DNA from: Cryptosporangium arvum DSM 44712
Lineage (GTDB): Bacteria > Actinomycetota > Actinomycetes > Mycobacteriales > Cryptosporangiaceae
DNA length: 64,000 nucleotides
Assembly (NCBI RefSeq): GCF_000585375.1
Contig: NZ_KK073874.1
Coordinates: forward strand, 682,001 to 746,000
Direction: 5' to 3'
This document shows, piece after piece, positions 16,592 to 24,889 of this stretch; positions within the stretch are counted from its first letter, which is position 1; each line of letters begins with the position of its first letter. The position numbers were made by a program, and so were the translations under genes. The notes beneath the pieces are model-generated. The model did not search any database and had not been told where the DNA came from. It saw nothing but the letters and a program-made list of their open reading frames with translations.

Positions 16592-19081
16592 GTGCGAACT
16601 GTGGGTGACTTCCCTGACCTTCCGATCCGTCCGGCGCTGCCGCACATCGTCGACGCGCTTGCCGACGGTGGTGCGGCCGTGCTCGTCGCGCCGCCGGGCA
16701 GTGGCAAGACGACGCTCGTTCCGCTCGCGCTGGCCGAGCGGGTCGAGGGCCGGATCGTGGTGGCCGAGCCGCGCCGGGTGGCCGCGCGGGCCGCCGCGTC
16801 GCGGATGGCGTCGCTGCTGGGTGAACCGGTCGGCGAGACCGTCGGGTACACGGTCCGGGGCGATCGCAACGTCGGCCGGCGCACGCGCGTCGAGGTCGTC
16901 ACGACCGGGGTGCTGGTGCGGCGGCTCCAGCGCGACGCCGAGCTGCCGGGAACGAACGTCGTGATCCTCGACGAGTGCCACGAGCGGCACCTGGACTCCG
17001 ACCTCGGGTTGGCGTTCACGCTCGACAGCCGGGCCGCGCTCCGCCCCGACCTGGCGTTGCTCGCCACCTCGGCCACGGCGGCGTCCGAGCAGCTGGCGGC
17101 GGTGCTCGGCGGTGCGCCCGTGCTGGAGGTGCCCGGCTCGCCCTACCCGGTGCGCACCGAGTGGTGCCCGCCGCCGGCGCCGCTCGTCGGCCGATCGGAT
17201 CCGCGTCTGCTCGATCACGTGGCCGCGGTCGTGCGTCGGGCTCTCGGCGAGGCCACCGGCGACGTGCTGGTGTTCCTGCCGGGGATCTACGAGATCACCG
17301 CGGTGGCGCGCCGGTTGGCCGGCACCGACGTTCCGGTGGTGACGCTGCACGGCCGGCTGCCCGCTCGTGAGCAGGACGCGGTTCTGCGGCCCGGGTCGGT
17401 GCGGCGGGTCGTGCTGGCCACCGCGGTCGCGGAGAGCAGCCTGACGGTGCCCGGGGTGCGGGTGGTCGTGGACGCCGGGTTGGCCCGGGTGCCCCGGCTC
17501 GACCAGGGACGCGGGCTCGGGACGCTCGTCACCGTGGCGGTGTCGCGTGCCGTCGCCACCCAGCGGGCCGGCCGGGCGGGCCGCGAAGCGCCGGGGACGG
17601 TGTACCGCTGCTGGTCGGAGTCCGATCACGCCCGGTTGCCGGCGTGGCCGGAGCCGGAGATCGCGTCGGCCGACCTGACCGCGTTCGCACTCGACCTCGC
17701 GTGCTGGGGCACGCCGACCGGGGAAGGGCTGGCGTTGCCCGATCAGCCGCCGGCCGCCGCGATGGAGGTGGCGACGAGCACGCTGCGGGCGCTCGGCGCG
17801 GTGGGGACGGACGGCCGCGTGACGCGGCGGGGCCGGGTGCTCGCCGGGATGGGTGTCCATCCGCGACTCGCGCGAGCCCTGCTCGACGGCGCGCCCGCGG
17901 TGGGGGAGCGCCGGGCCGCCGAGGTCGTGGCCCTGCTCGCCGACGACACCCTCACCGGCAACCGGGGTGACCTGATCGCCGCCCGCAGAGCCCTCCGCGA
18001 CGGCTCGCTCCCGGCGCCGGCCCGCCGCTGGCGCGACGAGGTGAAGCGCCTGACCCAGGCCCTCCCCGCCGACGCGCGGAGTGCGGAGGGACGGCGGAAC
18101 GACCGCGCGCTCACCGACGACCTCGCGGCCGGGCTGATCGTCGGGATGGCCTATCCGGAGCGGCTGGCCACGGCCCGGCAGCCGGGCGGACGCACCTATC
18201 TGATGGCCGGCGGCACAGCGGCCGACCTGGGCGAGGGAGCCGGGCTGAGCGGGGCGGCGTGGTTGGCGATCGCGGTCGCCGACCGGTCGCTCGGGCACGC
18301 CAACGCGCGGATCCGGCTCGCGGTCGCGATCGACGAGGCCACCGCGGTCGAGGCCGGGGCCGCGCTGCTGGCCTCCGAGAACGAGGTCCGCTGGCACGAC
18401 GGCGAGCTCGTCGCCCGCACGGTGGACCGGCTGGGCGCGATCGAGCTCGCCGATCGGCCGCTGGATCCGGCGGCCGACGTCCGGGCCGAGGCCGTCCTGG
18501 TCGGCGTCCGGAAAGAGGGGCTGAACCGGCTGCGGTGGGACACCGATGCGCGCGCGCTGCGGGAGCGCCTGGCGTTCTGCGCCGCGGCCATCGGGCCGCC
18601 GTGGCCGGCGATGGACGACGATTCGCTGCTCGCGCGGGCGGACGAATGGCTCGGCCCGGACCTGATCTCCGTGCGCCGCCGCGCCGACCTGCAGAAGATC
18701 GACGCCGGCACCGCGCTGCGCCGTCTCCTGCCCTGGCCGGAGGCCGCCCGCCTCGACGACCTCGCGCCGGAGCGGATCCAGGTGCCGAGCGGGTCCAGGA
18801 TCCGCGTGGACTACCGCGATCCGTCCGCGCCGGTGCTCGCGGTGAAGGTGCAGGAGGCGTTCGGCTGGGCGGCGACCCCCACGGTCTCCGGCGTGCCGGT
18901 GCGTCTGCACCTGCTCTCGCCGGCCGGCCGCCCGGTCGCGGTCACGTCCGATCTGGAGTCGTTCTGGCGCACCGGCTACCCGAGCGTCCGCGCGGAGCTA
19001 CGCGGACGCTACCCGAAACACCCCTGGCCGGAGGACCCCACCACGGCGGTGGCCACGCGCCGGACCAACGTCAGGCGGTAG
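16592..19081 (+). CDS. hrpB: ATP-dependent DEAH-box RNA/DNA helicase HrpB
   Basis: 829 residues from GTG 16592 (GTG 16601 is an alternative); an in-frame extension far upstream is antisense to other genes and rejected. Motif I PPGSGKTT is near residue 33, motif Ia EPRRVAARAAA near 58, motif II DECHERH near 127, motif III SATAAS, then VATAVAESSLTVPGV and motif VI QRAGRAGR. The C-terminal half has the HrpB-specific end (PWPEDP near the stop). HrpB is a widespread bacterial DEAH helicase of uncertain role. Length is normal for the family. It overlaps the convergent TetR gene by 11 bp and is divergent from the ATP-grasp gene across 15 bp. Confidence 0.95.
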   Translation: MRTVGDFPDLPIRPALPHIVDALADGGAAVLVAPPGSGKTTLVPLALAERVEGRIVVAEPRRVAARAAASRMASLLGEPVGETVGYTVRGDRNVGRRTRVEVVTTGVLVRRLQRDAELPGTNVVILDECHERHLDSDLGLAFTLDSRAALRPDLALLATSATAASEQLAAVLGGAPVLEVPGSPYPVRTEWCPPPAPLVGRSDPRLLDHVAAVVRRALGEATGDVLVFLPGIYEITAVARRLAGTDVPVVTLHGRLPAREQDAVLRPGSVRRVVLATAVAESSLTVPGVRVVVDAGLARVPRLDQGRGLGTLVTVAVSRAVATQRAGRAGREAPGTVYRCWSESDHARLPAWPEPEIASADLTAFALDLACWGTPTGEGLALPDQPPAAAMEVATSTLRALGAVGTDGRVTRRGRVLAGMGVHPRLARALLDGAPAVGERRAAEVVALLADDTLTGNRGDLIAARRALRDGSLPAPARRWRDEVKRLTQALPADARSAEGRRNDRALTDDLAAGLIVGMAYPERLATARQPGGRTYLMAGGTAADLGEGAGLSGAAWLAIAVADRSLGHANARIRLAVAIDEATAVEAGAALLASENEVRWHDGELVARTVDRLGAIELADRPLDPAADVRAEAVLVGVRKEGLNRLRWDTDARALRERLAFCAAAIGPPWPAMDDDSLLARADEWLGPDLISVRRRADLQKIDAGTALRRLLPWPEAARLDDLAPERIQVPSGSRIRVDYRDPSAPVLAVKVQEAFGWAATPTVSGVPVRLHLLSPAGRPVAVTSDLESFWRTGYPSVRAELRGRYPKHPWPEDPTTAVATRRTNVRR

Positions 19082-19796
19082 GCGGCTGGTAGTCCGCTCC
19101 GACCCCGAGCATGTCGCCGAGCGCGCGGAGCTCCGCCTCGAACATCGGGCCGGCGTCGGACAGCGCGAACTTGAGCTGCCCGAACACCTCCATCGAGACG
19201 GTTCCGTACAGGCGGATCCAGCTGGTCAGGAACACCTGGGTGACGCCGAGCGGCAGCGGCTGGGGGAAGCAGTCGTTCCACTCCTGGAGCTGGTCCTTCA
19301 GCGGGCCGTCGATCTCGTCGTCGGCCGGGATCGGGAACGGCTGGGTGAGGTAGAGCTCGGTGATCAGCTCACCGAAGACGTTGCCGAACCGTTCGCCGGT
19401 CGGGTCGACGCTGCCGTCCTCGCGCGGCCGGTCGAGCCCGATCGCCGACGCGGTGAACACCAGCGTGAACTCGGCCGGGTTGGTCATCGCCCAGCGGCGG
19501 AACTCCCGGCTGCACTCCAACAGCTTCGAGACCAGGTCGGGCTGGGCGTCGCGCACTTTCTCGAGCGCTTCGCTGAGCTCGACCTTCAGCTCGTCGACGA
19601 GGGCTGCGATCAGATCCTCGCGGCTCGCGTAGTAGCGGTACAGCGCCGGTGCCGACATGCCCATCGCCCGTGCGATGGCGCGTAGCGACAGCCCGTCGTA
19701 CCCGTCCGAGACCAGCATCCGGCGAGCCGTGCTCTGGATCTCCTCGACCGTTTCGGCCCGGAGCCGTTCCCGCCGGGTGAGCGGTGCGGTGGTCAT
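19071..19796 (-). CDS. TetR-family regulator, divergent to MMPL transporter
   Basis: 241 residues from ATG 19796 with GGGAGGACC upstream. The N-terminal TetR helix-turn-helix is typical: ARRMLVSDGYDGLSLRAIARAMGMSAPALYRYYASREDLIAAL. The C-terminal ligand domain resembles TetR_C WHG-type domains. The divergent MMPL gene begins at 20001, and the 204-bp gap holds a 7+3+7 palindrome 22 bp before that start. It very likely represses the transporter and itself until an exported compound or lipid binds. Its 3' end overlaps hrpB by 11 bp. Confidence 0.92.
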   Translation of the reverse strand: MTTAPLTRRERLRAETVEEIQSTARRMLVSDGYDGLSLRAIARAMGMSAPALYRYYASREDLIAALVDELKVELSEALEKVRDAQPDLVSKLLECSREFRRWAMTNPAEFTLVFTASAIGLDRPREDGSVDPTGERFGNVFGELITELYLTQPFPIPADDEIDGPLKDQLQEWNDCFPQPLPLGVTQVFLTSWIRLYGTVSMEVFGQLKFALSDAGPMFEAELRALGDMLGVGADYQPPTA

Positions 19797-19851
19797 CCGG
19801 TCCTCCCTTCGTGGCGCTGAACCCCGTGGTGCAGACCCGCAGCTTAACGCG

Positions 19852-19962
19852 AGTGCGAACACCTGTCATGCAGCGAACGATAATCGCCTTGCGAACGGGA
19901 TTGCTTCTGTTAACGATGTATGCAAGATTAGCAGCAGCACAGCGGCTTACATTGTTCGCACT
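19852..19962. promoter_or_regulatory. Distant 10-bp inverted repeat AGTGCGAACA / TGTTCGCACT
   Basis: AGTGCGAACA at 19852-19861 recurs inverted at 19953-19962, 91 bp apart, with related GCGAACG copies at about 19873 and 19890. The region is clearly less GC-rich than its surroundings. These may be half-sites for the TetR protein on either side of both promoters, allowing looping. Confidence 0.4.
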
Positions 19963-19978
19963 GCGATCAGGGATCGCA
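19962..19978. promoter_or_regulatory. TetR operator: TGCGATC-AGG-GATCGCA
   Basis: Perfect 7-bp arms around a 3-bp centre end 22 bp before the MMPL start codon, overlapping the expected transcription start or -10 element. Size and symmetry fit a TetR dimer site; the TetR gene is divergent next door. Confidence 0.65.
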
Positions 19979-20000
19979 TTTAGTGCCCGAGGGGGCAGTG

Positions 20001-22181
20001 ATGTTCGAGCGTTTGGGACGGACGATGGTCCGCCGGCGGTGGTGGGTCCTGGGTCTGGCCGTGGCCTTCATCGCGTTCGCCGGCATTTGGGGCACGCAGG
20101 TCTTCGGCAAGCTGGTCGGCGGCGGGTTCGACGACCCCGCGAGCGAGAGCTCCCGGGCACTGACCCGCGCCGAGGCCGAACTGGGGCGCGACGGAAACGA
20201 CGTGGTCGTGCTGTACCGGAGTTCGACGCTCACCGCCGACGACCCGGCCTACCAGCAGGCGGTCACGTCGACGCTGGCCGACCTGCCGTCCGACGTGGTG
20301 ACCGGCGCGGCGACCTTCTGGTCGACGAAGAGCCCGACGTTCGTCAGCAAGGACAAGCACGAGACGTTCGCCGTGCTGACGCTCGCCGGCGACGACGAGG
20401 AGACCCGCACCGACCAGCTCGAACAGATCGAAGGGAAGCTCGCGGCCCCCGGTCTGGAGTCGGAGGTCGGCGGTAACACCGCGATCAACCGGGACATCAA
20501 CGAGCGGGTGTCGGCCGACATCGCGAAGGCCGAGACGCTCTCGATGCCGGTGCTGCTGATCCTGCTGGTGATCATCTTCGGCAGCCTGGCCGCGGCGAGC
20601 CTGCCGCTGGCCGTCGGCGGCCTCGCGATCCTCGGTGCGTTCACCGCGCTGCGCGGGCTGAGCTACCTGACCGACGTGTCGATCTTCTCGGTGAACGTGG
20701 TGACGATTCTCGGGCTCGGCCTGGCGATCGACTACGGCTTGTTCATGGTGGGCCGGTTCCGGGAGGAACTCGCCCGGGGGCTCTCGGTCGAGGACGCGGT
20801 GGCCCGGACGATGGGCACGGCCGGTCGTACGGTCGCGGTCTCGGGCGTCACGGTCGCGGTCTCGCTGGCCGGACTGCTGATCTTCCCGATCACGTTCCTG
20901 CGCTCGATGGGCCTCGGTGGTCTCTCCGCGGTGCTGATCGCGATGATCGCGGCACTGACCGTGCTACCGGCGCTGTTCGGGGTGCTGGGGCACCGGGTGG
21001 ACGCGCTCTCGGTGCGCCGGCTCTTCAGTAAAAGGCGGCAGAGTCGGCGGAAGCCGCAGGCGAACTCGGAGGTCGAGCACGGCTTCTGGTACCGGCTGGC
21101 GCGCAGCATCATGCGCCGCCCGGTCATCTACACGGTGGGTGTGCTCGCGGTGCTGCTGATCGCGGCCACGCCGTTCCTGCGGGTCGAGTTCGGCGGTATC
21201 GACGCCAGGGCGCTGCCGGCCGGCACCGAGTCCCGGGTCGTCTCCGAGACGCTCGACCGCGACTTCGTGCCGAACAGCCAGTCCCCGATCGACGCGATCG
21301 TGACGTCGTCGTCCTCGGGCCTGGACCAGTACGTGGCCGACGTCCGGACGGTCGACGGCGTCACCGGTGCGTCGGTGACCGCTCAGTCGGGAGACACCGC
21401 GCGGGTCTCGATCACCTACGACGGCGACCCGATCTCGGCCGAATCCCGCGAGCTGGTGTCCCGGATCCGCGAGGTTCCCGCACCCTCCGGCGGCGAGGTG
21501 CTCGTCGGCGGACAGACCGCGGCGCTGGCCGACCAGCTGAAGACCGTTGGTGACCGGCTCCCGTGGATGGCGCTGATCGTCGTCTCCGCGACGTTCGTGC
21601 TGCTGTTCCTCGCGTTCGGTTCGCTGGTGCTGCCGGTGAAGGCGATCATCATGAATGTGCTCTCGCTGGGAGCCTCGTTCGGTGCGCTGGTGCTGATCTT
21701 CCAGGAGGGGCACCTGTCGGGGCTGCTGAACTTCACCTCGACCGGGACGCTCGAGGCGACCCAGCCGATCCTGGTGCTCGGGATCGTGTTCGGCCTCTCG
21801 ATGGACTACGAGGTGTTCCTGATGTCGCGGATGCGTGAGGAGTACGACCGCACCGGCGACAACACCCAGGCCGTCGCGGTCGGCCTGCAGCGCAGCGGCA
21901 GGATCATCACCAGTGCGGCGCTGCTCATCCTGGTCGTGATCGGGCTGTTCTCGATCTCCGGCATCACGTTCATCAAGCTGATCGGCGTCGCGATGCTGAT
22001 CGCGGTGCTGGTGGACGCCACGATCGTGCGGGCACTGCTGGTGCCGGCCACGATGCGGCTGCTGGGGAACCTGAACTGGTGGGCACCGGGCCCGCTGCGC
22101 CGCTTCTACGCCCGCTACGGCATCCACGAGGAGGGCACCCCGACCCCGCCCGCTCCGGTTCCGGCCGGCGTCGGCACCTGA
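20001..22181 (+). CDS. MMPL/RND-family transporter under TetR control
   Basis: 726 residues from ATG 20001 (GAGGGGG five bases upstream; an in-frame GTG at 19983 would place the site inside the gene). The N-terminal helix (WWVLGLAVAFIAFAGIWGT) is followed by an extracytoplasmic domain and two blocks of membrane helices. Signature GLGLAIDYGLFMVGRFREEL and GIVFGLSMDYEVFLMSRMREEY carry the proton-relay DY pairs. A cytoplasmic basic stretch (KRRQSRRKPQ) separates the halves. The substrate is unknown, but regulation by a divergent TetR suggests an inducible export system for a toxic or self-made compound. A GC hairpin terminator follows 17 bp after the stop. Confidence 0.93.
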   Translation: MFERLGRTMVRRRWWVLGLAVAFIAFAGIWGTQVFGKLVGGGFDDPASESSRALTRAEAELGRDGNDVVVLYRSSTLTADDPAYQQAVTSTLADLPSDVVTGAATFWSTKSPTFVSKDKHETFAVLTLAGDDEETRTDQLEQIEGKLAAPGLESEVGGNTAINRDINERVSADIAKAETLSMPVLLILLVIIFGSLAAASLPLAVGGLAILGAFTALRGLSYLTDVSIFSVNVVTILGLGLAIDYGLFMVGRFREELARGLSVEDAVARTMGTAGRTVAVSGVTVAVSLAGLLIFPITFLRSMGLGGLSAVLIAMIAALTVLPALFGVLGHRVDALSVRRLFSKRRQSRRKPQANSEVEHGFWYRLARSIMRRPVIYTVGVLAVLLIAATPFLRVEFGGIDARALPAGTESRVVSETLDRDFVPNSQSPIDAIVTSSSSGLDQYVADVRTVDGVTGASVTAQSGDTARVSITYDGDPISAESRELVSRIREVPAPSGGEVLVGGQTAALADQLKTVGDRLPWMALIVVSATFVLLFLAFGSLVLPVKAIIMNVLSLGASFGALVLIFQEGHLSGLLNFTSTGTLEATQPILVLGIVFGLSMDYEVFLMSRMREEYDRTGDNTQAVAVGLQRSGRIITSAALLILVVIGLFSISGITFIKLIGVAMLIAVLVDATIVRALLVPATMRLLGNLNWWAPGPLRRFYARYGIHEEGTPTPPAPVPAGVGT

Positions 22182-22198
22182 CCCTCGTCCCCACCGAC

Positions 22199-22225
22199 GG
22201 CCCCGCGCTCGCCGAGCGCGGGGCC
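22199..22225 (+). terminator. Terminator hairpin after MMPL gene
   Basis: GGCCCCGCGCTC, loop GCC, GAGCGCGGGGCC: a perfect 12-bp stem starting 18 bases after the stop codon. No U tract follows, as is usual in actinobacteria. A second small hairpin (CTTCG-TGCG-CGAAG) follows at 22227-22240. Confidence 0.75.
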
Positions 22226-22314
22226 GCTTCGTGCGCGAAGTACTCAGATCGCGAGGCGGGCGGACGAACGGGGGAGATGAGGGGCGTACCGCCCCTACGC
22301 AGGCGGGAGGGTGG

Positions 22315-24735
22315 ATGAGCTCGCGACCCTCGGCCGAGGCCGAGGCCGCCCCCGCCGCAGTGTGGCCGGTTCCGGCCCCGGCGGCGACCGGGTGGACCGC
22401 GCAGCGACCCGTGCCGGTCACGGTCGCCTGGTGCCTCGGCGCCCTGGTGATGGGTGTCCACGCGATCTGGGTCTACGCCGGTCACGTCGAAGCGTCGCCG
22501 GCGCGGCTCTGGTCGAGCGGCGCCCCGTTCGCGGTGACGCTCCTGCTGGCGGCCGCGGTGCTCGCCGCCCGCGCGATCACGGTCGGCTACCAGCGCCTGG
22601 CCTGGACGTTCTTCGCCATCGGCGTCGGCCTCAACGGCGCCGGTTACTTCGTCTACGACGTCGTGAGCTGGGTCGGCCGGGTACCGTCCGCCTCGCTCGC
22701 CGACGTCGTCTGGTTCCCGGTGCTGCCCTGCTTCACCGCCGGCATCTGGACGCTGGCCCGGGCGAGGGTCGGAGCACTGCGCCCCGACGTGTACGTCGGT
22801 GCGGCCGCGGTGGCGCTGCTCTCCGCGTCGCTGGTCGCCGCCGGGGTGGGGCACGACGTGCTCGCCTGGGACTCCGACGGGCTGCGCGCCACGATCGTCA
22901 ACCTGTACTACCCGACCGTCGACATGGTCATCGTCGGCTCGGTCGCCGCGGTGACGACGCTGGCCGGTGGCCGGCTCGGCCGCGCCTGGGGCCTGATCCT
23001 CGTCGCCGTGTTCCTCACGGTCCTCGGCGACGCGCTGCTGGCCCGGATGGTCGCCGAGGGCGGAACCGGGGTGGAGGTCCTCGACCCGATCTGGTCCTTC
23101 GCCGGCCTGCTCATCGCCGCGTCCGCCTGGCAGCGTCCGCGCCGGCTCACCCATCGGCCGCTGGGCCTGCCCGAGCTGCTGACCCCACTGGTCAGCATGG
23201 TGCTCGCGGTGCTGGTGCTGGTGGTCGCCGAGTTCGCGCACCTGCCGTCGGCGGTGCTGCTGCTGGCGGCCGGCTCGATCCTGCTCTCCACGCTCCGGAT
23301 CGCGCTGAGCCTGCGCTCGATGCTCGTCGCGGCCGAGTTCCACCGGCTCGCGCTCTCCGACGACCTGACCGGCCTCTACAACCGCCGGGGTTTCCTGCGT
23401 GGCGTCGAGGAGGCGCTGGCCGGGCGGGCCCCGACGGCCGGTTTCCGGGCCGTGCTCATGCTCGACCTGGACCGCTTCAAGGACGTCAACGACGGGCTCG
23501 GTCACCAGACCGGCGACCGGGTGCTCTCCGCGGTCGGGGCCCGGCTGTCCGGCGCGCTCGGCCCCGAGGATCTGATCGCCCGGCTGGGTGGGGACGAGTT
23601 CGCGATCCTGACCACGGTGCCGGCCGGGCAGTCGTTCGAGGCGGTCGTCGCCGGGCTGTTCCAGGCCGTGCGTCAGCCGCTGCAGGCCGGGCGGATCTCG
23701 CTGCCGATCGACGCCAGCATCGGGGTGGCGGTCGAGTCGGACGCACCGGACGGGACGCCGTCGGAGCGCGCGCTGGAGCTGCTGCGCTGCGCGGACATGG
23801 CCATGTACCGGGCCAAGGCCGATCGGGGAGGCTGGGCCCGCTACGACCCGCTCGGCTCCGATCAGCAGCGGGACTCACTCGAGCTGGCCGGCGAACTGCG
23901 CGCGGTGCTGACCGGCACCCCGACGACGCCGGCGGTGGCCGCCGACCCGGAGCGGTCGCTGGCGCCGCACAGCGCCGACTGCGGCTGGCTCGAGCTGCAC
24001 TACCAGCCGCTGGTCGCGGTGTCGGGGGCCGAGGGGATCCGGGCCGAGGCGCTGATCCGCTGGGTGCACCCACGCTACGGAATGGTGCCGCCGGACCGGT
24101 TCGTCGGTCTCGCCGAGCGCATCGGGCTGGTGCCGTACCTGACCCGGCACGTGCTCCAGCTGGCGCTCGACCAGGTCGCCCGCTGGCGGGCGGAGGGTGC
24201 GCCGGTGACGGTGTCGGTGAACCTGTCGGCGTCCGACATGGCATCGCCGACGCTGATGGACGAGGTGCTCGACGGGCTGACCGCGCGGGGATTGCCGCCG
24301 GAGGCGCTCACGGTCGAGATCACCGAGCAGACCGCGATCGGTGACCTCGACACCGGCCGGGACGCGCTCGCGGTGCTGCGCGCGGCCGGTCTCGGCGTCG
24401 CGATCGACGACTTCGGCACCGGGTACTCGGCGCTGTCGTACCTGCAGCGGTTGCCGGCCACCGAGCTGAAGCTGGACCGGTCGCTGACCACCAAGATCAT
24501 CGAGGACCCGGCCGCGGCGGCGATCGTCCAGGCCTGCATCGACCTGGCGCACACGCTCGGACTCGAGGTCGTGGCCGAGGGCATCGAGACCCAGGAGCTG
24601 GCCGACGCGCTCGTCGATCGCGGCTGCGACTGGCTCCAGGGCTGGCTCTTCGGCCGTCCGACGCCCGCCGGCCCCACGCCCGCGACGCCGGTCTACACCC
24701 GCGCGGTCCCCGGCCCCGTCCCGTCCCGGGCTTAG
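22315..24735 (+). CDS. Membrane-bound GGDEF-EAL protein (diguanylate cyclase/phosphodiesterase)
   Basis: 806 residues from ATG 22315 with GGGAGGG upstream. About eight to nine hydrophobic segments fill residues 40-340. Then comes a GGDEF domain (DDLTGLYNRRGF, LMLDLDRFKDVNDGLGH, intact RLGGDEFAIL near 422-431). The inhibitory RxxD site is missing: the place holds GPED. The EAL domain has every key motif: EALIRW near 578, SVNLSASD, ITEQT, DDFGTGYS, ELKLDRSL, AEGIETQE and QGWLFGRP. Both synthesis and breakdown of c-di-GMP are possible; in such hybrids one activity often dominates. It may feed the PilZ chemoreceptor at 11220. It stands alone as a single-gene unit. Confidence 0.95.
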   Translation: MSSRPSAEAEAAPAAVWPVPAPAATGWTAQRPVPVTVAWCLGALVMGVHAIWVYAGHVEASPARLWSSGAPFAVTLLLAAAVLAARAITVGYQRLAWTFFAIGVGLNGAGYFVYDVVSWVGRVPSASLADVVWFPVLPCFTAGIWTLARARVGALRPDVYVGAAAVALLSASLVAAGVGHDVLAWDSDGLRATIVNLYYPTVDMVIVGSVAAVTTLAGGRLGRAWGLILVAVFLTVLGDALLARMVAEGGTGVEVLDPIWSFAGLLIAASAWQRPRRLTHRPLGLPELLTPLVSMVLAVLVLVVAEFAHLPSAVLLLAAGSILLSTLRIALSLRSMLVAAEFHRLALSDDLTGLYNRRGFLRGVEEALAGRAPTAGFRAVLMLDLDRFKDVNDGLGHQTGDRVLSAVGARLSGALGPEDLIARLGGDEFAILTTVPAGQSFEAVVAGLFQAVRQPLQAGRISLPIDASIGVAVESDAPDGTPSERALELLRCADMAMYRAKADRGGWARYDPLGSDQQRDSLELAGELRAVLTGTPTTPAVAADPERSLAPHSADCGWLELHYQPLVAVSGAEGIRAEALIRWVHPRYGMVPPDRFVGLAERIGLVPYLTRHVLQLALDQVARWRAEGAPVTVSVNLSASDMASPTLMDEVLDGLTARGLPPEALTVEITEQTAIGDLDTGRDALAVLRAAGLGVAIDDFGTGYSALSYLQRLPATELKLDRSLTTKIIEDPAAAAIVQACIDLAHTLGLEVVAEGIETQELADALVDRGCDWLQGWLFGRPTPAGPTPATPVYTRAVPGPVPSRA

Positions 24736-24806
24736 GTCGTGTTCGAAAGCGGTTCGTGGTGATCTGACGAAGCCCGGGTGGTCGGCTGCCGCTTCCGCGG
24801 CGGCAG

Positions 24807-24831
24807 GTCGGCCCCGCCGGCGTGGGCCGAC
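24807..24831 (+). terminator. Hairpin downstream of GGDEF-EAL gene
   Basis: GTCGGCCC (24807-24814) pairs with GGGCCGAC (24824-24831) across a 9-base loop, about 70 bases after the stop and 58 before the next start. It may end the upstream transcript; there is no U tract. Confidence 0.45.
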
Positions 24832-24889
24832 GGGTGGTCCGGCCGCGCGCTACCGTGGGTGACCGGACGACGGACGCCGAGGAGACCGC

